From Palsa-504 sp963787645 (GTDB taxonomy: Bacteria; Actinomycetota; Actinomycetes; Streptosporangiales; Streptosporangiaceae): a stretch of DNA of 64,000 bases. The stretch's first letter is position 1. Each line of letters opens with the position of its first letter. Shown one piece after another: positions 9,538 through 18,114 of this stretch. The DNA lies in the NCBI GenBank assembly GCA_963787645.1, contig CAWBDS010000010.1:186001-250000 (forward strand), given 5' to 3'. Under the pieces are notes generated by a model, which made no database searches, had not been told where the DNA came from, and saw only the letters and a program-made list of their open reading frames with translations. The position numbers and the translations under genes are program-made.

Positions 9538-10550
9538 TCCCCGGTCCCCACGGGTTTCCCGGTCCCCACGGGCACCTTGTCCCTGGCGGTCACCGGGAAG
9601 CGGCGCCGCCGTTCGGGAATCACACCACGCGGCCAGAACCACAAGAAGATGAGGGCGAGCGCGCCGACGACGATCCACTGCAGGGCGTCGATCAGCCCCG
9701 GCGGCCCGAACTGCGGAATGAACCGGGTGGCCTCGAGGAAGGCGACGGGTACGAGCAGCGCGCCGACCATGACGCCCAGGTTGTTGCCGGACCCGCCCAC
9801 GATGACGGCGGTGAAGTACACGAACGTTTCCGGGTACAGCCACCCACCGGGGGACCAGGCGGAGATGAACTCCACCAGGACGGCGCCGCTGATGCCGGCG
9901 ATCACGCCGCCCAGGATGAACGCGGTCATCCGCAGCCCGGTGACGTTCTTGCCCAGCGCCGCCGCCGCCTGCTCGTTGTCGCGGACCGCGCGCAGCGTGC
10001 GCCCGAGCGGCGAGCTCGTCACGATGTGCACGAGCCAGTACACGCATACGCAGATCACGGCCGTGAGGCCCACGAAAAACCACTGGTAACCGATCGGCGA
10101 CAGGTTGACCAGCGTGGCCAAGGGCTTGGGCACCAGGGCCAGGCCGTTCGGCCCGTTCACCAGCCCGACCTGATTGGTGGCCACGCTGGTCGCGATCAGC
10201 GACACCACGAGCATGACCATGGCCTCGTAGTCACTGCGCAGCCGCCGGACGGTGACCCCGCTGACCAGCGCCGCGAGCAGGCCGCCGACCAGCCCGGCGG
10301 CCAGGATCGGCAGCGGGAAGGGCAGGTGCGCGCCGCCGACATACTGCTGGAACCCGCCCTGGCTGGGGGGCTGGGCGGGTCCGAGGGTGAGGACCGCAGC
10401 CGTGTACGCCCCTGCGGCCTGGAAGATGATGAAGGCGAAGTTGACCAGGCCGGCCACGCCGAACTGCAGGTTGAGCCCCCAGCACGCCATCACGTCAACG
10501 CCGAGGTAGACCAGCACCGTCGAGATGTAGAACTGCCAGGCGACGCTCAC
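9534..10550 (-). CDS. livM: Branched-chain amino acid-type ABC permease (LivM)
   Basis: 338 residues, about 8-10 hydrophobic segments. The LivM signature regions GLNLQFGVAGLVNFAFIIFQ near the start and GRTLRAVRDNEQAAAALGKN before the EAA-type loop are clear. Overlaps livH (ATGA at 10547-10550) and livG (9534-9537), so translation is coupled. The C-terminus ends in a short basic cytosolic tail with a repeated PVGTGKPVGTGE segment, mirrored in the DNA at 9537-9571. Confidence 0.94.
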   Translation of the reverse strand: MSVAWQFYISTVLVYLGVDVMACWGLNLQFGVAGLVNFAFIIFQAAGAYTAAVLTLGPAQPPSQGGFQQYVGGAHLPFPLPILAAGLVGGLLAALVSGVTVRRLRSDYEAMVMLVVSLIATSVATNQVGLVNGPNGLALVPKPLATLVNLSPIGYQWFFVGLTAVICVCVYWLVHIVTSSPLGRTLRAVRDNEQAAAALGKNVTGLRMTAFILGGVIAGISGAVLVEFISAWSPGGWLYPETFVYFTAVIVGGSGNNLGVMVGALLVPVAFLEATRFIPQFGPPGLIDALQWIVVGALALIFLWFWPRGVIPERRRRFPVTARDKVPVGTGKPVGTGE

Positions 10551-11440
10551 GCCGCGACCTCCTTGCGGATGGCGACCTCCGACAAGATGCCCTGCGGCCG
10601 GGCCAAGAGCACGATCACCAGGATCACGAAGGCGACGACGTCCTTGTACTCGGGGTTGAAGATGGCCGCCGCCACCTCAGTGGTGAGCCCGATAACCAGG
10701 GCGCCCAGCATGGCCCCGTAGGGCTGGCCGATCCCGCCGAGCACCGCGACGGCCACGATCGGGATCAGGAACTGCGACCCGGTCGTGTCGGTGAACGCCG
10801 TCACGTTCATGACCAGGATGACGCCGGCCAGGCCGCACAACGCGCCCGAGATGGCCCAGGCTAGGTCGATGACCCGGTCGGTGGCGATCCCGCAGTTGCG
10901 GGCGAGGTCGGGGTCGGCGGCGGTGGCGCGCATCGCCTTGCCCAGCTTGGTGTAGCGGAGCAGCAGGTGGATGAGGATCATGACGACGACCGCGATGGCG
11001 ATGATGGCGAGCTGAATGGTGGTGAACACCGTCCCGGCGATGTGCACCGACGAGGGGGTGGGCAGCTTCAGGCTGAAGAAGTTGGCCCCGAAGCCGGCCA
11101 GCAGGCCGTTCTGCACGATAAGGCTGACCGCGATGGTCACGATGATCATGCCGAACAGCCGTGTCCCGCGCCGGACGAACGGGGTGTAGATGCCCCGGTT
11201 GAGCAGCACGGAGAACACGGATCCGAACGCCGCGCCCGCCACCAGGGCCAGCCACACGCTGACGCCGGCCCTGGTGACGAGATAGGCGATGAACGCGGCG
11301 GCCGTCATGATGTCGCCGTAAGCGAGGTTGAGGATGTTAGTCACCCCGAACTGGAGGGTGAACCCGACACCAGCCACCGCCAGGATGGAGGCGGTGACGA
11401 TGCCGAACCCGATCGCGGGAACGATCGTGTTCACGGCCAC
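10547..11440 (-). CDS. livH: Branched-chain amino acid-type ABC permease (LivH)
   Basis: 297 residues with about 8 membrane segments. LivH features: FTLQFGVTNILNLAYGDIMT near the N-terminus and LGKAMRATAADPDLARNCGI in the cytosolic loop that contacts the ATPase. Pairs with LivM. It starts 42 bases after the stop of the binding-protein gene, in the same direction, consistent with one operon. Confidence 0.94.
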   Translation of the reverse strand: MAVNTIVPAIGFGIVTASILAVAGVGFTLQFGVTNILNLAYGDIMTAAAFIAYLVTRAGVSVWLALVAGAAFGSVFSVLLNRGIYTPFVRRGTRLFGMIIVTIAVSLIVQNGLLAGFGANFFSLKLPTPSSVHIAGTVFTTIQLAIIAIAVVVMILIHLLLRYTKLGKAMRATAADPDLARNCGIATDRVIDLAWAISGALCGLAGVILVMNVTAFTDTTGSQFLIPIVAVAVLGGIGQPYGAMLGALVIGLTTEVAAAIFNPEYKDVVAFVILVIVLLARPQGILSEVAIRKEVAA

Positions 11441-11482
11441 CGCCCCATCCGTGCCCCGCTGCCGCCGGCCATCACGTCCGGG

Positions 11483-12769
11483 TCACTTGCTGATCGCCGC
11501 TATCTGAGCTGCCGTTACCGAGCCGACCAGGTCGAGATTCCCGCTCACGTATCTCGCGGCCTCGAACGCTCCGGTCGAGTTGTGCCATTGGTTGAACACG
11601 ATAGGGCCGCCCGCGCCGACGTACTGGATCTGCTTGCCCGCCGCCAGCGCGGCCTTCCCGGCGGCGAAGCTCGTCACGACGGTCTTACCGGAGCCCGGCT
11701 CGGTGACCGCCATGACGTCCTTGTTGAATACCGCGGGGCTGGTGCTGTGGGCCGCGAGCATCGCGAGCGCCATGATGTTGACGCCATCGTAGTAGGTCAT
11801 CGAATACGGGTCGCTGCTCCACTGGCTGGGCTGGGGCACCTGCGACTTCGACGCCAGCAGGGCGTTGTTGAAGGTCTGCCAGGCCGGGCCGGTCGTCGGC
11901 GCATACGGCTGCATCCCCTCGAAGTACTTGACCATGGACGCCGCGCCGATCGCGCCGTTGACGGCCTTGAGCCACGGCGCCTGCAGGCTCACCTCCGTGC
12001 CGATCACCGGCAGCAGCCCCTTCAGCTGCTGCAGCTCGGACAGGAAGGTCGCCCCGGTCTGCGGGTCCACCTCGGTGAAGATCACTTGGGGATGGGTGGC
12101 CAGGATGCTCTCGACCTCGCTGCGATAAGAGCTCTGGTCGAGCGCGAAGGGCTTGTTGTAGGTGATGGTCCCGCCGAGTCCGGTGAAGGCTTTGACCAGC
12201 GTCGGCACGTCCGACTGCGCACCCGCGTCGTTGCCGAACACCGCGGCCGCGCGGGTGTAGCCCGCCTGGTGCGCCCACAGCGCCATCGCGTAGCCCTTGA
12301 CGTCGTCGGCGGGCGTGATCCGCCAGAAGTAGTTGTAGGTGCTGTGATCAAAGGCGGCCTGGCCGGTGTCGACAAACATCGGCACCTTGCCGGTGTTCAG
12401 CAGCGGGACGGTGGCCAGCGCCTCATCGGAGCTGGGCCCGAGCACGCCGACCAGCGATGTCTCGGTCGCCATCATCTTCTGCGCGGCCGGCACCGCGTCG
12501 GCCGGGTCGCCCCGGGTGTCTTCCTGGACGCAGCTCATCTTGTGGCCGAGCACACCGCCATCGGCGTTGATCAGCCGGATCGCGGGAATGCAGCCACCGA
12601 CCATTTCCGGCCCGAATGCCGCGTCCGGCCCGGTGAACGGGTTGAATTCCCCCACCACCAGCGTCGACGCCGGGGAACTACCACCTCCGCTACCTCCGCC
12701 CGAGGAACTGCAAGCGGCGACGGACAGGAGTGCGAGCGCCGCTGCCAGCGCTGTCACGGCGAGCCTCAT
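11483..12769 (-). CDS. Liv-type ABC substrate-binding lipoprotein 1
   Basis: 428 residues from ATG 12769 (open frame to 12802). Signal peptide RLAVTALAAALALLSVAAC with a lipobox ending in LSVAAC, then a Gly/Ser linker. The mature part is a type I periplasmic binding fold (Peripla_BP_6): FNPFTGPDAAFGPEMVGGC, the GVLGPSSDEAL hinge region and MTYYDGVNIMALAML. A close paralog lies at 13952-15256. Being next to livHMGF, it is the likely main receptor of this transporter. Confidence 0.92.
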   Translation of the reverse strand: MRLAVTALAAALALLSVAACSSSGGGSGGGSSPASTLVVGEFNPFTGPDAAFGPEMVGGCIPAIRLINADGGVLGHKMSCVQEDTRGDPADAVPAAQKMMATETSLVGVLGPSSDEALATVPLLNTGKVPMFVDTGQAAFDHSTYNYFWRITPADDVKGYAMALWAHQAGYTRAAAVFGNDAGAQSDVPTLVKAFTGLGGTITYNKPFALDQSSYRSEVESILATHPQVIFTEVDPQTGATFLSELQQLKGLLPVIGTEVSLQAPWLKAVNGAIGAASMVKYFEGMQPYAPTTGPAWQTFNNALLASKSQVPQPSQWSSDPYSMTYYDGVNIMALAMLAAHSTSPAVFNKDVMAVTEPGSGKTVVTSFAAGKAALAAGKQIQYVGAGGPIVFNQWHNSTGAFEAARYVSGNLDLVGSVTAAQIAAISK

Positions 12770-12823
12770 AACGCACCTCTTCAGATGATGAGCCGCCCGC
12801 ACCGCAGCGCACGCCAGGGTTGG

Positions 12824-13219
12824 TCACGCGTCCTGGCCGGGCAGCAGCGCGATGGCCTCGATTTCTACCAATGCCTCTGCGATGGCGAGTGCGCTGACCT
12901 CCACCAGCGTGCTCGCCGGCCGGGCGTCGCCGAAGTAGCGGCGGCGCACCGTATTGACGGCCGGCCGGTCGGCCACGTTCAGCAAGTACACACCGACACG
13001 AACAACATCGTCGAAGGTAGCACCAGCGGCCCGCAACACTAGACCCACGTTGTCAAGCACCTGTTCCGTCTGCCTGACCACGTCGCCGGCGCCCACAAGG
13101 TCTCCGTCGGCGTCGACCGGCAGCATACCGGAGACGTAAAGGAATCCGCCCGCTTTGACCCCATCTGTGTAGTGGCTGATGGGCTCCGCCAGCTGCCCGG
13201 CCAGCCGGATCCGCTTCAT
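12824..13219 (-). CDS. RidA family (Rid/YjgF/UK114) protein
   Basis: 131 residues from ATG 13219 (ATGA overlap with the preceding DUF1989 stop at 13216). Rid-family pattern: AEPISHYTDGVKAGGFLYVSG, DVVRQTEQVLDNVGLVLRAAG, DVVRVGVYLL and a VEIEAIALL end. The canonical arginine of active RidA (near RxxxTVEV) is not obvious: the region reads ARPASTLVEVSALA. It may therefore be a Rid subgroup with a different job, possibly hydrolysing an imine or carbamate in the catabolic route of this operon. Confidence 0.9.
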   Translation of the reverse strand: MKRIRLAGQLAEPISHYTDGVKAGGFLYVSGMLPVDADGDLVGAGDVVRQTEQVLDNVGLVLRAAGATFDDVVRVGVYLLNVADRPAVNTVRRRYFGDARPASTLVEVSALAIAEALVEIEAIALLPGQDA

Positions 13220-13839
13220 GAGGGGTCTCCCGACGGTTGGAGGATGCGGATCATGAGCGGGCTCGGGTGGAACCCGTTGCACGGATTGAGATCCTGCGGG
13301 CAGGCGGAGACCGAAACGATCGAGTCCATCAGCGTCTCCAGCACTAGCTTGTCCCCGGCCTTCCCGGTGGGGATCTCGTTGCCGAACGTCCGGTCGGGGT
13401 GAATCGGGGCATTCTGGAAGAAGTTGAACGGATCGGGGATCTGCCACTCGGCGATCCCCCACGGCGCTAGCGCCTCGGCGAAATTCGTCCGGCAGCTGCG
13501 GTGGCCCTCGACCCCGTAGTCGAGCCGGTAGCGCCGGTCGTCGCACATCGAGGTGATGATGTCGTTCCGGCCCACGTCATCGCGGATGATCTGGAACATC
13601 GGGTGCCGCCAGTTGCTGTCCAGGCGGTCTCCGACTACGGCGGTCAGCCGTAGCAGCGCGGACCGGGTATGGGTGGTGGACAGCCACTCGGTCCGGTCGC
13701 GCTCCGCGAACGCGACGAAGTCGGCGACCTGCTGCCCCTCCAGATCAGTAATCTCCACCAGCTGGCCCGCCCGGGCGGCAAAGGCCGCGCCGTGCCCGCC
13801 CGGAATCAGGATCTCCCGCAGGGAAGCTTCATTACCCAT
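13216..13839 (-). CDS. DUF1989 / urea-carboxylase-associated family protein
   Basis: 207 residues. The DUF1989 pattern is evident: IPGGHGAAFAARAGQLVEITD, GQQVADFVAF, STTHTRSAL, a cysteine-containing region near CPQDLNPCNGFHPSPLMIRI and EIPTGKAGDKL. Members are encoded beside urea carboxylase/allophanate hydrolase and amide or guanidine utilisation genes and are thought to bind a metal. The gene is the first of a coupled pair with the RidA gene. It supports a role for the operon in nitrogenous compound use. Confidence 0.88.
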   Translation of the reverse strand: MGNEASLREILIPGGHGAAFAARAGQLVEITDLEGQQVADFVAFAERDRTEWLSTTHTRSALLRLTAVVGDRLDSNWRHPMFQIIRDDVGRNDIITSMCDDRRYRLDYGVEGHRSCRTNFAEALAPWGIAEWQIPDPFNFFQNAPIHPDRTFGNEIPTGKAGDKLVLETLMDSIVSVSACPQDLNPCNGFHPSPLMIRILQPSGDPS

Positions 13840-13866
13840 GGCGAGGATTGTGCGTCATATATAATC

Positions 13867-13877
13867 CTTGGGTCAAG
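13867..13877. promoter_or_regulatory. Candidate operator upstream of the DUF1989 gene
   Basis: The gap 13840-13951 holds an AT-rich patch (TCATATATAATCC at about 13855) next to the inverted repeat CTTGGGTCAAG (arms CTTG/CAAG, 3-base spacer). Position is 28-38 bases before the DUF1989 start. It could be a promoter with a GntR site for the downstream 5-kb part of the operon. No second copy was found, so this is weak. Confidence 0.25.
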
Positions 13878-13951
13878 CCGATCCGCATAATCTACCGAAA
13901 AACGGACAGCCCGGCGCCCGAGCCCGTGCGCCGGGGCCCGGGCGCGTGCGC

Positions 13952-15256
13952 TTACTTGATGAGCGGTGCGAGCTGGGCGGCCGAGATCTGGTCCACCAGG
14001 TTGAGGTTCCCCGACGAGTCGTAGGCCCCGATCTCGAAGCCGCCGCCCGAGTTGTGCCACTGGTTGAAGTCGATAATGCCGGTGGCGCCGATGTAATCGA
14101 TCTGCTTGCCGGCTTTGAGCGCTGCGAGGCCCTCCGCGTACGTATGCACGACCTGCGCGACCGGGGAGGCCGTGGTGATCGACGGGATGGCGGCATTCCA
14201 TACGGACGGACTGAGGCTGTTCGTCTTGGTCGCGGCCAGCGCCATGAGCATGATCGAGTCGTAGTACGTCATCGAGTACGAGTCGGTGCTCCACTGGGCC
14301 GGCTTGGGCACCGAGGGTGAGGCCAGCAGGTTCTTGTTGAACACCTGCCACCCGGGCCCCGAAGCGGGGGCGTAGGGCTGCTCGGCCACGAAGTACTTGG
14401 TCAGCGCCGCCTTGCCGATCGACCCAGCCATCGCGGTAAACCAGGAAGGCTGGATCGTCACATCGGTGCCGACCACCGGGATCAGGTGGCCTAGCTGCTG
14501 CAGCTCGGCCAGGTAAATCGCGTTGGACCCCGGCGAGGTTTCGGTGAAGATGACCTGCGGCTTGGCCGCGATGAGCTGCTGGACCTGCGACTGATAGGAA
14601 CTCAGGCCCAGCGGGATCTTCTGATTGACGACCATCTGCCCGCCCACCTCGCTGTAGCCCCTCAGCAATGTCGGCACGCCGGTCCCTGCGCCACCGGTGT
14701 CGTTGCCGAACACCGCCGCGCCCCGGAGCAGACCCTTCTGCTTGGCATACAGCGCCATCGCGTAGCCGCGCACGTCGTCGGCGGGGACCAGACGCCAGAA
14801 ATACTTCAGCGTGTTGTGGTCGAACGACGACTCGCCGGTGTCGGCAAACATCGGGATCTTGGCCGCGTCGATCAGCGGGGCGGTCGCGTCCGCCTCGTCC
14901 GAGCTCGGGCCCAGCACGCCGAACAGATGCGGCGTGGTGGCCAGCATGTTCGCCGCGGCGGTGACCGCGGCGTCCGGGACGCCTTGGGTGTCCACGGCCT
15001 TGCAGGTTATCTGGTGACCCAGCACGCCGCCTGCCGCGTTAACCGCGCTCAACGCGGCCTGGCAGCCCGCCCACATCTCCGGCCCGAATGAGCCATCCGA
15101 GCCAGTGAACGGATTGAACGCCGCGACCGTGAGAGTAAAGTTCTTTCCGGCTCCGGGCTGCGCGGACGACGAGCACGCCGCCGTCACCGAGACCGCCAGG
15201 ACCGCAACCGCCGCCAGCGCGCTAGCGCGGGTCCGGCGGGATCTCCGAGAAGCCAT
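13952..15256 (-). CDS. Liv-type ABC substrate-binding lipoprotein 2
   Basis: 434 residues. Twin-basic N-terminus (ASRRSRRTR), hydrophobic stretch ALAAVAVLAVSVTAAC with a lipobox-type cysteine, then the Peripla_BP_6 fold with FNPFTGSDGSFGPEMWAGC and LGPSSDEADAT. Clearly paralogous to the 11483-12769 protein through its whole length. Two receptors for one set of permeases suggests a broadened substrate range. It follows the acyl-CoA dehydrogenase gene by 10 bases. Confidence 0.92.
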   Translation of the reverse strand: MASRRSRRTRASALAAVAVLAVSVTAACSSSAQPGAGKNFTLTVAAFNPFTGSDGSFGPEMWAGCQAALSAVNAAGGVLGHQITCKAVDTQGVPDAAVTAAANMLATTPHLFGVLGPSSDEADATAPLIDAAKIPMFADTGESSFDHNTLKYFWRLVPADDVRGYAMALYAKQKGLLRGAAVFGNDTGGAGTGVPTLLRGYSEVGGQMVVNQKIPLGLSSYQSQVQQLIAAKPQVIFTETSPGSNAIYLAELQQLGHLIPVVGTDVTIQPSWFTAMAGSIGKAALTKYFVAEQPYAPASGPGWQVFNKNLLASPSVPKPAQWSTDSYSMTYYDSIMLMALAATKTNSLSPSVWNAAIPSITTASPVAQVVHTYAEGLAALKAGKQIDYIGATGIIDFNQWHNSGGGFEIGAYDSSGNLNLVDQISAAQLAPLIK

Positions 15257-15266
15257 GTGGCGGATG

Positions 15267-16424
15267 CTACCCCAGTCCCAGCTCCCGGGAGATGAGTATG
15301 CGCTGGACTTCCGAGGTACCCTCGCCGATCTCCAGGACCTTCGCGTCGCGGTAGAAGCGCCCGACGGCCGACTCGTTCATGAATCCGTAGCCGCCGAAGA
15401 CCTGGGTGGCGGCGCGGGCATTGTCCATGGCCGCGTTCGACGCGACCAGCTTGGCGATCGCGGACTCCTTCTTGATCGGCAGGCCGGCGACCAGCCGGGC
15501 GGCTGCATCGTACCAGGCCAGCCGCGCGGTGTGCGCGCGCGCCTCCATGTCCGCGACGGCGAACTGGATCGCCTGGTGCTGTTCCAGCCGACGGCCGAAT
15601 GCCTCGCGCTGGCGGGCGTACCGGACGCACTCGTCCACGCAGCCCTGGGCCAGGCCGGTGGCCAGCGCGGCGATCGCCACCCGGCCCGCGTCCAGGATCT
15701 CCAGGAACTGGGCGTAGCCCCGGCCGCGCTGGCCGAGCAGGTTCTCCGCCGGGACCCGCACGTTGTCGAAGGACAGCTCGCGGGTGTCGGAGGCGCACCA
15801 GCCGACCTTGGAGTACTCCGGTCCCGGAACGAAACCGGGTGTTCCGTTCGGGATGATGATCGCGCTGATCTCCTTACGGCCACCCTCGTCGCGGCCGGTG
15901 ATGGCCAGGGCGGTGATCACGGAGCTGATCGAGGTGCCCGCGTTGGTGATGAAGGCCTTGCTGCCGTCCACCACCCACTCGTCGTCCTCGAGCCTGCCGG
16001 TGGTGCGCATGCCGCCGGGGATGTCGGACCCGCCGCCCGGCTCGGTCAGGCCGAAGGCGGCCAGCCGCTCCCCCGCGCACAGCTCGGGCAGCCATCTTTG
16101 ACGCTGTTCCTGGGTACCGAACCGGTAGATCGGCATCGCGCCCAGCGAGACCCCGGCTTCGAGCGTGATCGCTACCGAGGAGTCGACCCGGGCCAGTTCC
16201 TCCAGCGCGATGCACAGCGCGAAGTAGTCGCCGCCCATGCCGCCGTACTCTTCGGGGAACGGCAGGCCGAACAAGCCGAGCTTGCCCATCCGGGCCACGA
16301 TGTCGTAAGGGAACTCGCCGCGCTCGTAGTAGCCGCCGATGACCGGCGCGACCACGTTGCGGGCGAACTGGGCGACGGAGTTCCGCAGGTCTTGCTGCTC
16401 CGGCGCGAGCTGGTAACTGACCAT
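15267..16424 (-). CDS. Acyl-CoA dehydrogenase
   Basis: 385 residues from ATG 16424; the open frame goes further upstream, but the start before VSYQLAPEQQDLRNSVAQFA is the family one. FAD/substrate motifs LTEPGGGSDIPGG (about 124-136) and SKAFITNAGTS, the catalytic glutamate region and the C-terminal QVFGGYGFMNESAVGRFYRD plus EIGEGTSEVQRILISR are intact. It oxidises an acyl-CoA at the alpha,beta bond, passing electrons to ETF. First gene of the minus-strand liv block, so its substrate is probably derived from the imported compound. Confidence 0.93.
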   Translation of the reverse strand: MVSYQLAPEQQDLRNSVAQFARNVVAPVIGGYYERGEFPYDIVARMGKLGLFGLPFPEEYGGMGGDYFALCIALEELARVDSSVAITLEAGVSLGAMPIYRFGTQEQRQRWLPELCAGERLAAFGLTEPGGGSDIPGGMRTTGRLEDDEWVVDGSKAFITNAGTSISSVITALAITGRDEGGRKEISAIIIPNGTPGFVPGPEYSKVGWCASDTRELSFDNVRVPAENLLGQRGRGYAQFLEILDAGRVAIAALATGLAQGCVDECVRYARQREAFGRRLEQHQAIQFAVADMEARAHTARLAWYDAAARLVAGLPIKKESAIAKLVASNAAMDNARAATQVFGGYGFMNESAVGRFYRDAKVLEIGEGTSEVQRILISRELGLG

Positions 16425-16514
16425 GGCACCACCTTCGCATACCTCTGCCTGCCAAACGCTCGGCGGCGGCGGTAATCTAACGTGGGCCAGTATTCCTACC
16501 CGAGAGTGGAGGCC

Positions 16515-17123
16515 ATGGCCAGCCTGAGCTGCCCCGACTGCGGCGTGAAGGTCCAGCCGGAGGATCTGATCTGCTTCCGGTGCGGCGCGAACCTGCCGCA
16601 TGTCGTCGGTTCCGACGAAGACCTGCTGACGCCGACCATTTCGCAGAAGTTCATCGCGGCGGACCCCGCGGCGAGCTGCCCGCGCTGCGGGACACCGGTG
16701 TCCGACGCGGCTGACGTGGTTTGCACGACGTGCGGGGAACCGCTGCCCACCGGGCGTCGCCGCCGCATCTCCCCCGTGGTCATGCGGATCACCTTCCCCA
16801 CCGGCAACGTGGACATCCCGGCTGGGACCTCGGTACTGCTCGGGCGCGACCCCGCCGAGTCGCTGGTCGCGGCGGCGTTCGCGCACTTCGACAACGTTCC
16901 CCGGCGGCACGCCACGGTCCTGGTGGATGACTCCGGGCACGCCTCGATCAGGGACGAGAACTCCACCAACGGCACCTTCGTCAACGACGACCGGGTGCTG
17001 CCGGGGGCGGAGGTTCGGCTGGTCGACGGGGACCGGGTGCGGCTGGCCGCGGACGTGACCGGGGACGTGTCGCTGCCGCAGGGCGAGCCCGACCTTTCCG
17101 CGCTGAGCCGCAACGGCCGCTAG
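16515..17123 (+). CDS. FHA-domain protein with two zinc ribbons
   Basis: 202 residues from ATG 16515, 4-5 bases after a GAGTGGAGG ribosome site. Two CxxC...CxxC zinc ribbons come first: CPDCGVKVQPEDLICFRCG (about 5-23) and CPRCGTPVSDAADVVCTTCG (about 56-75). An FHA domain follows (about 95-195) with LLGRDPAES, PRRHATV and DENSTNGTFVNDDRV, which bind phosphothreonine peptides. Similar proteins take part in Ser/Thr kinase signalling. It is transcribed divergently from the acyl-CoA dehydrogenase with a 90-base gap. Confidence 0.88.
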   Translation: MASLSCPDCGVKVQPEDLICFRCGANLPHVVGSDEDLLTPTISQKFIAADPAASCPRCGTPVSDAADVVCTTCGEPLPTGRRRRISPVVMRITFPTGNVDIPAGTSVLLGRDPAESLVAAAFAHFDNVPRRHATVLVDDSGHASIRDENSTNGTFVNDDRVLPGAEVRLVDGDRVRLAADVTGDVSLPQGEPDLSALSRNGR

Positions 17124-17149
17124 CTCTTCTTTACCGGGGCTTTACGGGC

Positions 17150-17198
17150 GGTAACCGGGACCCGAACGGGGATTAAACGGCGTCCGCCTCCGGTTACC
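17150..17198 (+). terminator. Possible hairpin terminator after the FHA gene
   Basis: GGTAACCGG at 17150-17158 is exactly complementary to CCGGTTACC at 17190-17198, 27 bases after the FHA stop. The 31-base loop contains a second small stem (CCCG AA CGGG). There is no U-tract, which is common in actinomycetes. The long loop makes this only a candidate. Confidence 0.35.
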
Positions 17199-17255
17199 CG
17201 AGTTATCAGTGGGTTGTCTTCGGGGTTGATCGACTGACGGTTCGGGAGCTCGGCC

Positions 17256-18110
17256 GTGCCACATCTGATGCTGTCCTGGCCAGACGCGCTGATCGTCGCG
17301 GGCGCTCTGATCGTCGTGGCGGTCGCGTCGCGAGTGCCGCGGGTGGCCCGGACGTGGAATGGATGGCCGCTGTGGGGCGGGGTGGCCTGGGAGGCCGGGC
17401 TGCTGTTCGCGCTGTACGGGCTGTGGATGTTCGCCGGCTCGTTCACGGTGATGAGCCCGGACGGGGCGGTGCCCCGCGGCCGCTGGCTCTGGCATGCCGA
17501 GCGCGTGCTGCACCTACCCAGCGAGACCGCGGTACAGCGACTGTTCCTGCCGCATCCGCTGCTCATCCAGGCGTTCAACCTGTACTACGACACCCTGCAC
17601 TTCACCCTCCTGGGCATTTGCCTGGTGTGGCTGTACGTCCGGCACCGCGACCGGTACCCGCGGATCAGGACCACCGTGGCCCTGTTCACCGGGGCCAGCC
17701 TGCTCATCCAGTTCATCCCGGTGGCGCCGCCCCGGCTGCTGCCCGGCACCGGGCTGGTCGACACCGCGGCGAAGTACGGCCAGTCCGTGTACTCCTGGCA
17801 CGGCGGCTTCGACCCGGACGAGCTGTCCGCCATGCCGTCGGTGCACGTGGGCTGGGCGCTCATCGTGGCCATCGCGGTGATCACCGTGTCGCGAAGCCGG
17901 TGGCGCTGGCTGGCCGCGGGCTATCCGCTGCTGACCCTGCTGGTGGTGGTGGTCACCGCCAACCACTTCTGGCTGGACGGCGTGGCCGCCGCTGTCCTGG
18001 TGGCCGCGGTGCTGGCCGTGCAGCGGCTGGTATACGGGATACATTCTGGTAAATCTTCGGAAAGCGCGCAGGTCACACCTGTGCGCGGAGAATTGTCCGT
18101 GCGATCATGA
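17256..18110 (+). CDS. PAP2-superfamily membrane phosphatase/transferase
   Basis: 284 residues with GTG start at 17256 (ATG 17268 is possible). About six membrane segments. Phosphatase motif C2 is SAMPSVHVGWAL and C3 is TANHFWLDGVAAA, as in the PAP2_3 / inositol-phosphorylceramide-synthase-like group that acts on lipid phosphates at the outer membrane face. An N-terminal C1-type region (VAPPRLLPGTG) matches. The APC permease follows after 4 bases in the same direction. Confidence 0.87.
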   Translation: MPHLMLSWPDALIVAGALIVVAVASRVPRVARTWNGWPLWGGVAWEAGLLFALYGLWMFAGSFTVMSPDGAVPRGRWLWHAERVLHLPSETAVQRLFLPHPLLIQAFNLYYDTLHFTLLGICLVWLYVRHRDRYPRIRTTVALFTGASLLIQFIPVAPPRLLPGTGLVDTAAKYGQSVYSWHGGFDPDELSAMPSVHVGWALIVAIAVITVSRSRWRWLAAGYPLLTLLVVVVTANHFWLDGVAAAVLVAAVLAVQRLVYGIHSGKSSESAQVTPVRGELSVRS

Positions 18111-18114
18111 CGCC

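Noticed and set aside
10967..13042. 691-codon plus-strand frame opposite livH, the binding protein and RidA genes
   Set aside because: Runs across three real genes on the other strand with no domain-like sequence; high-GC antisense artefact.
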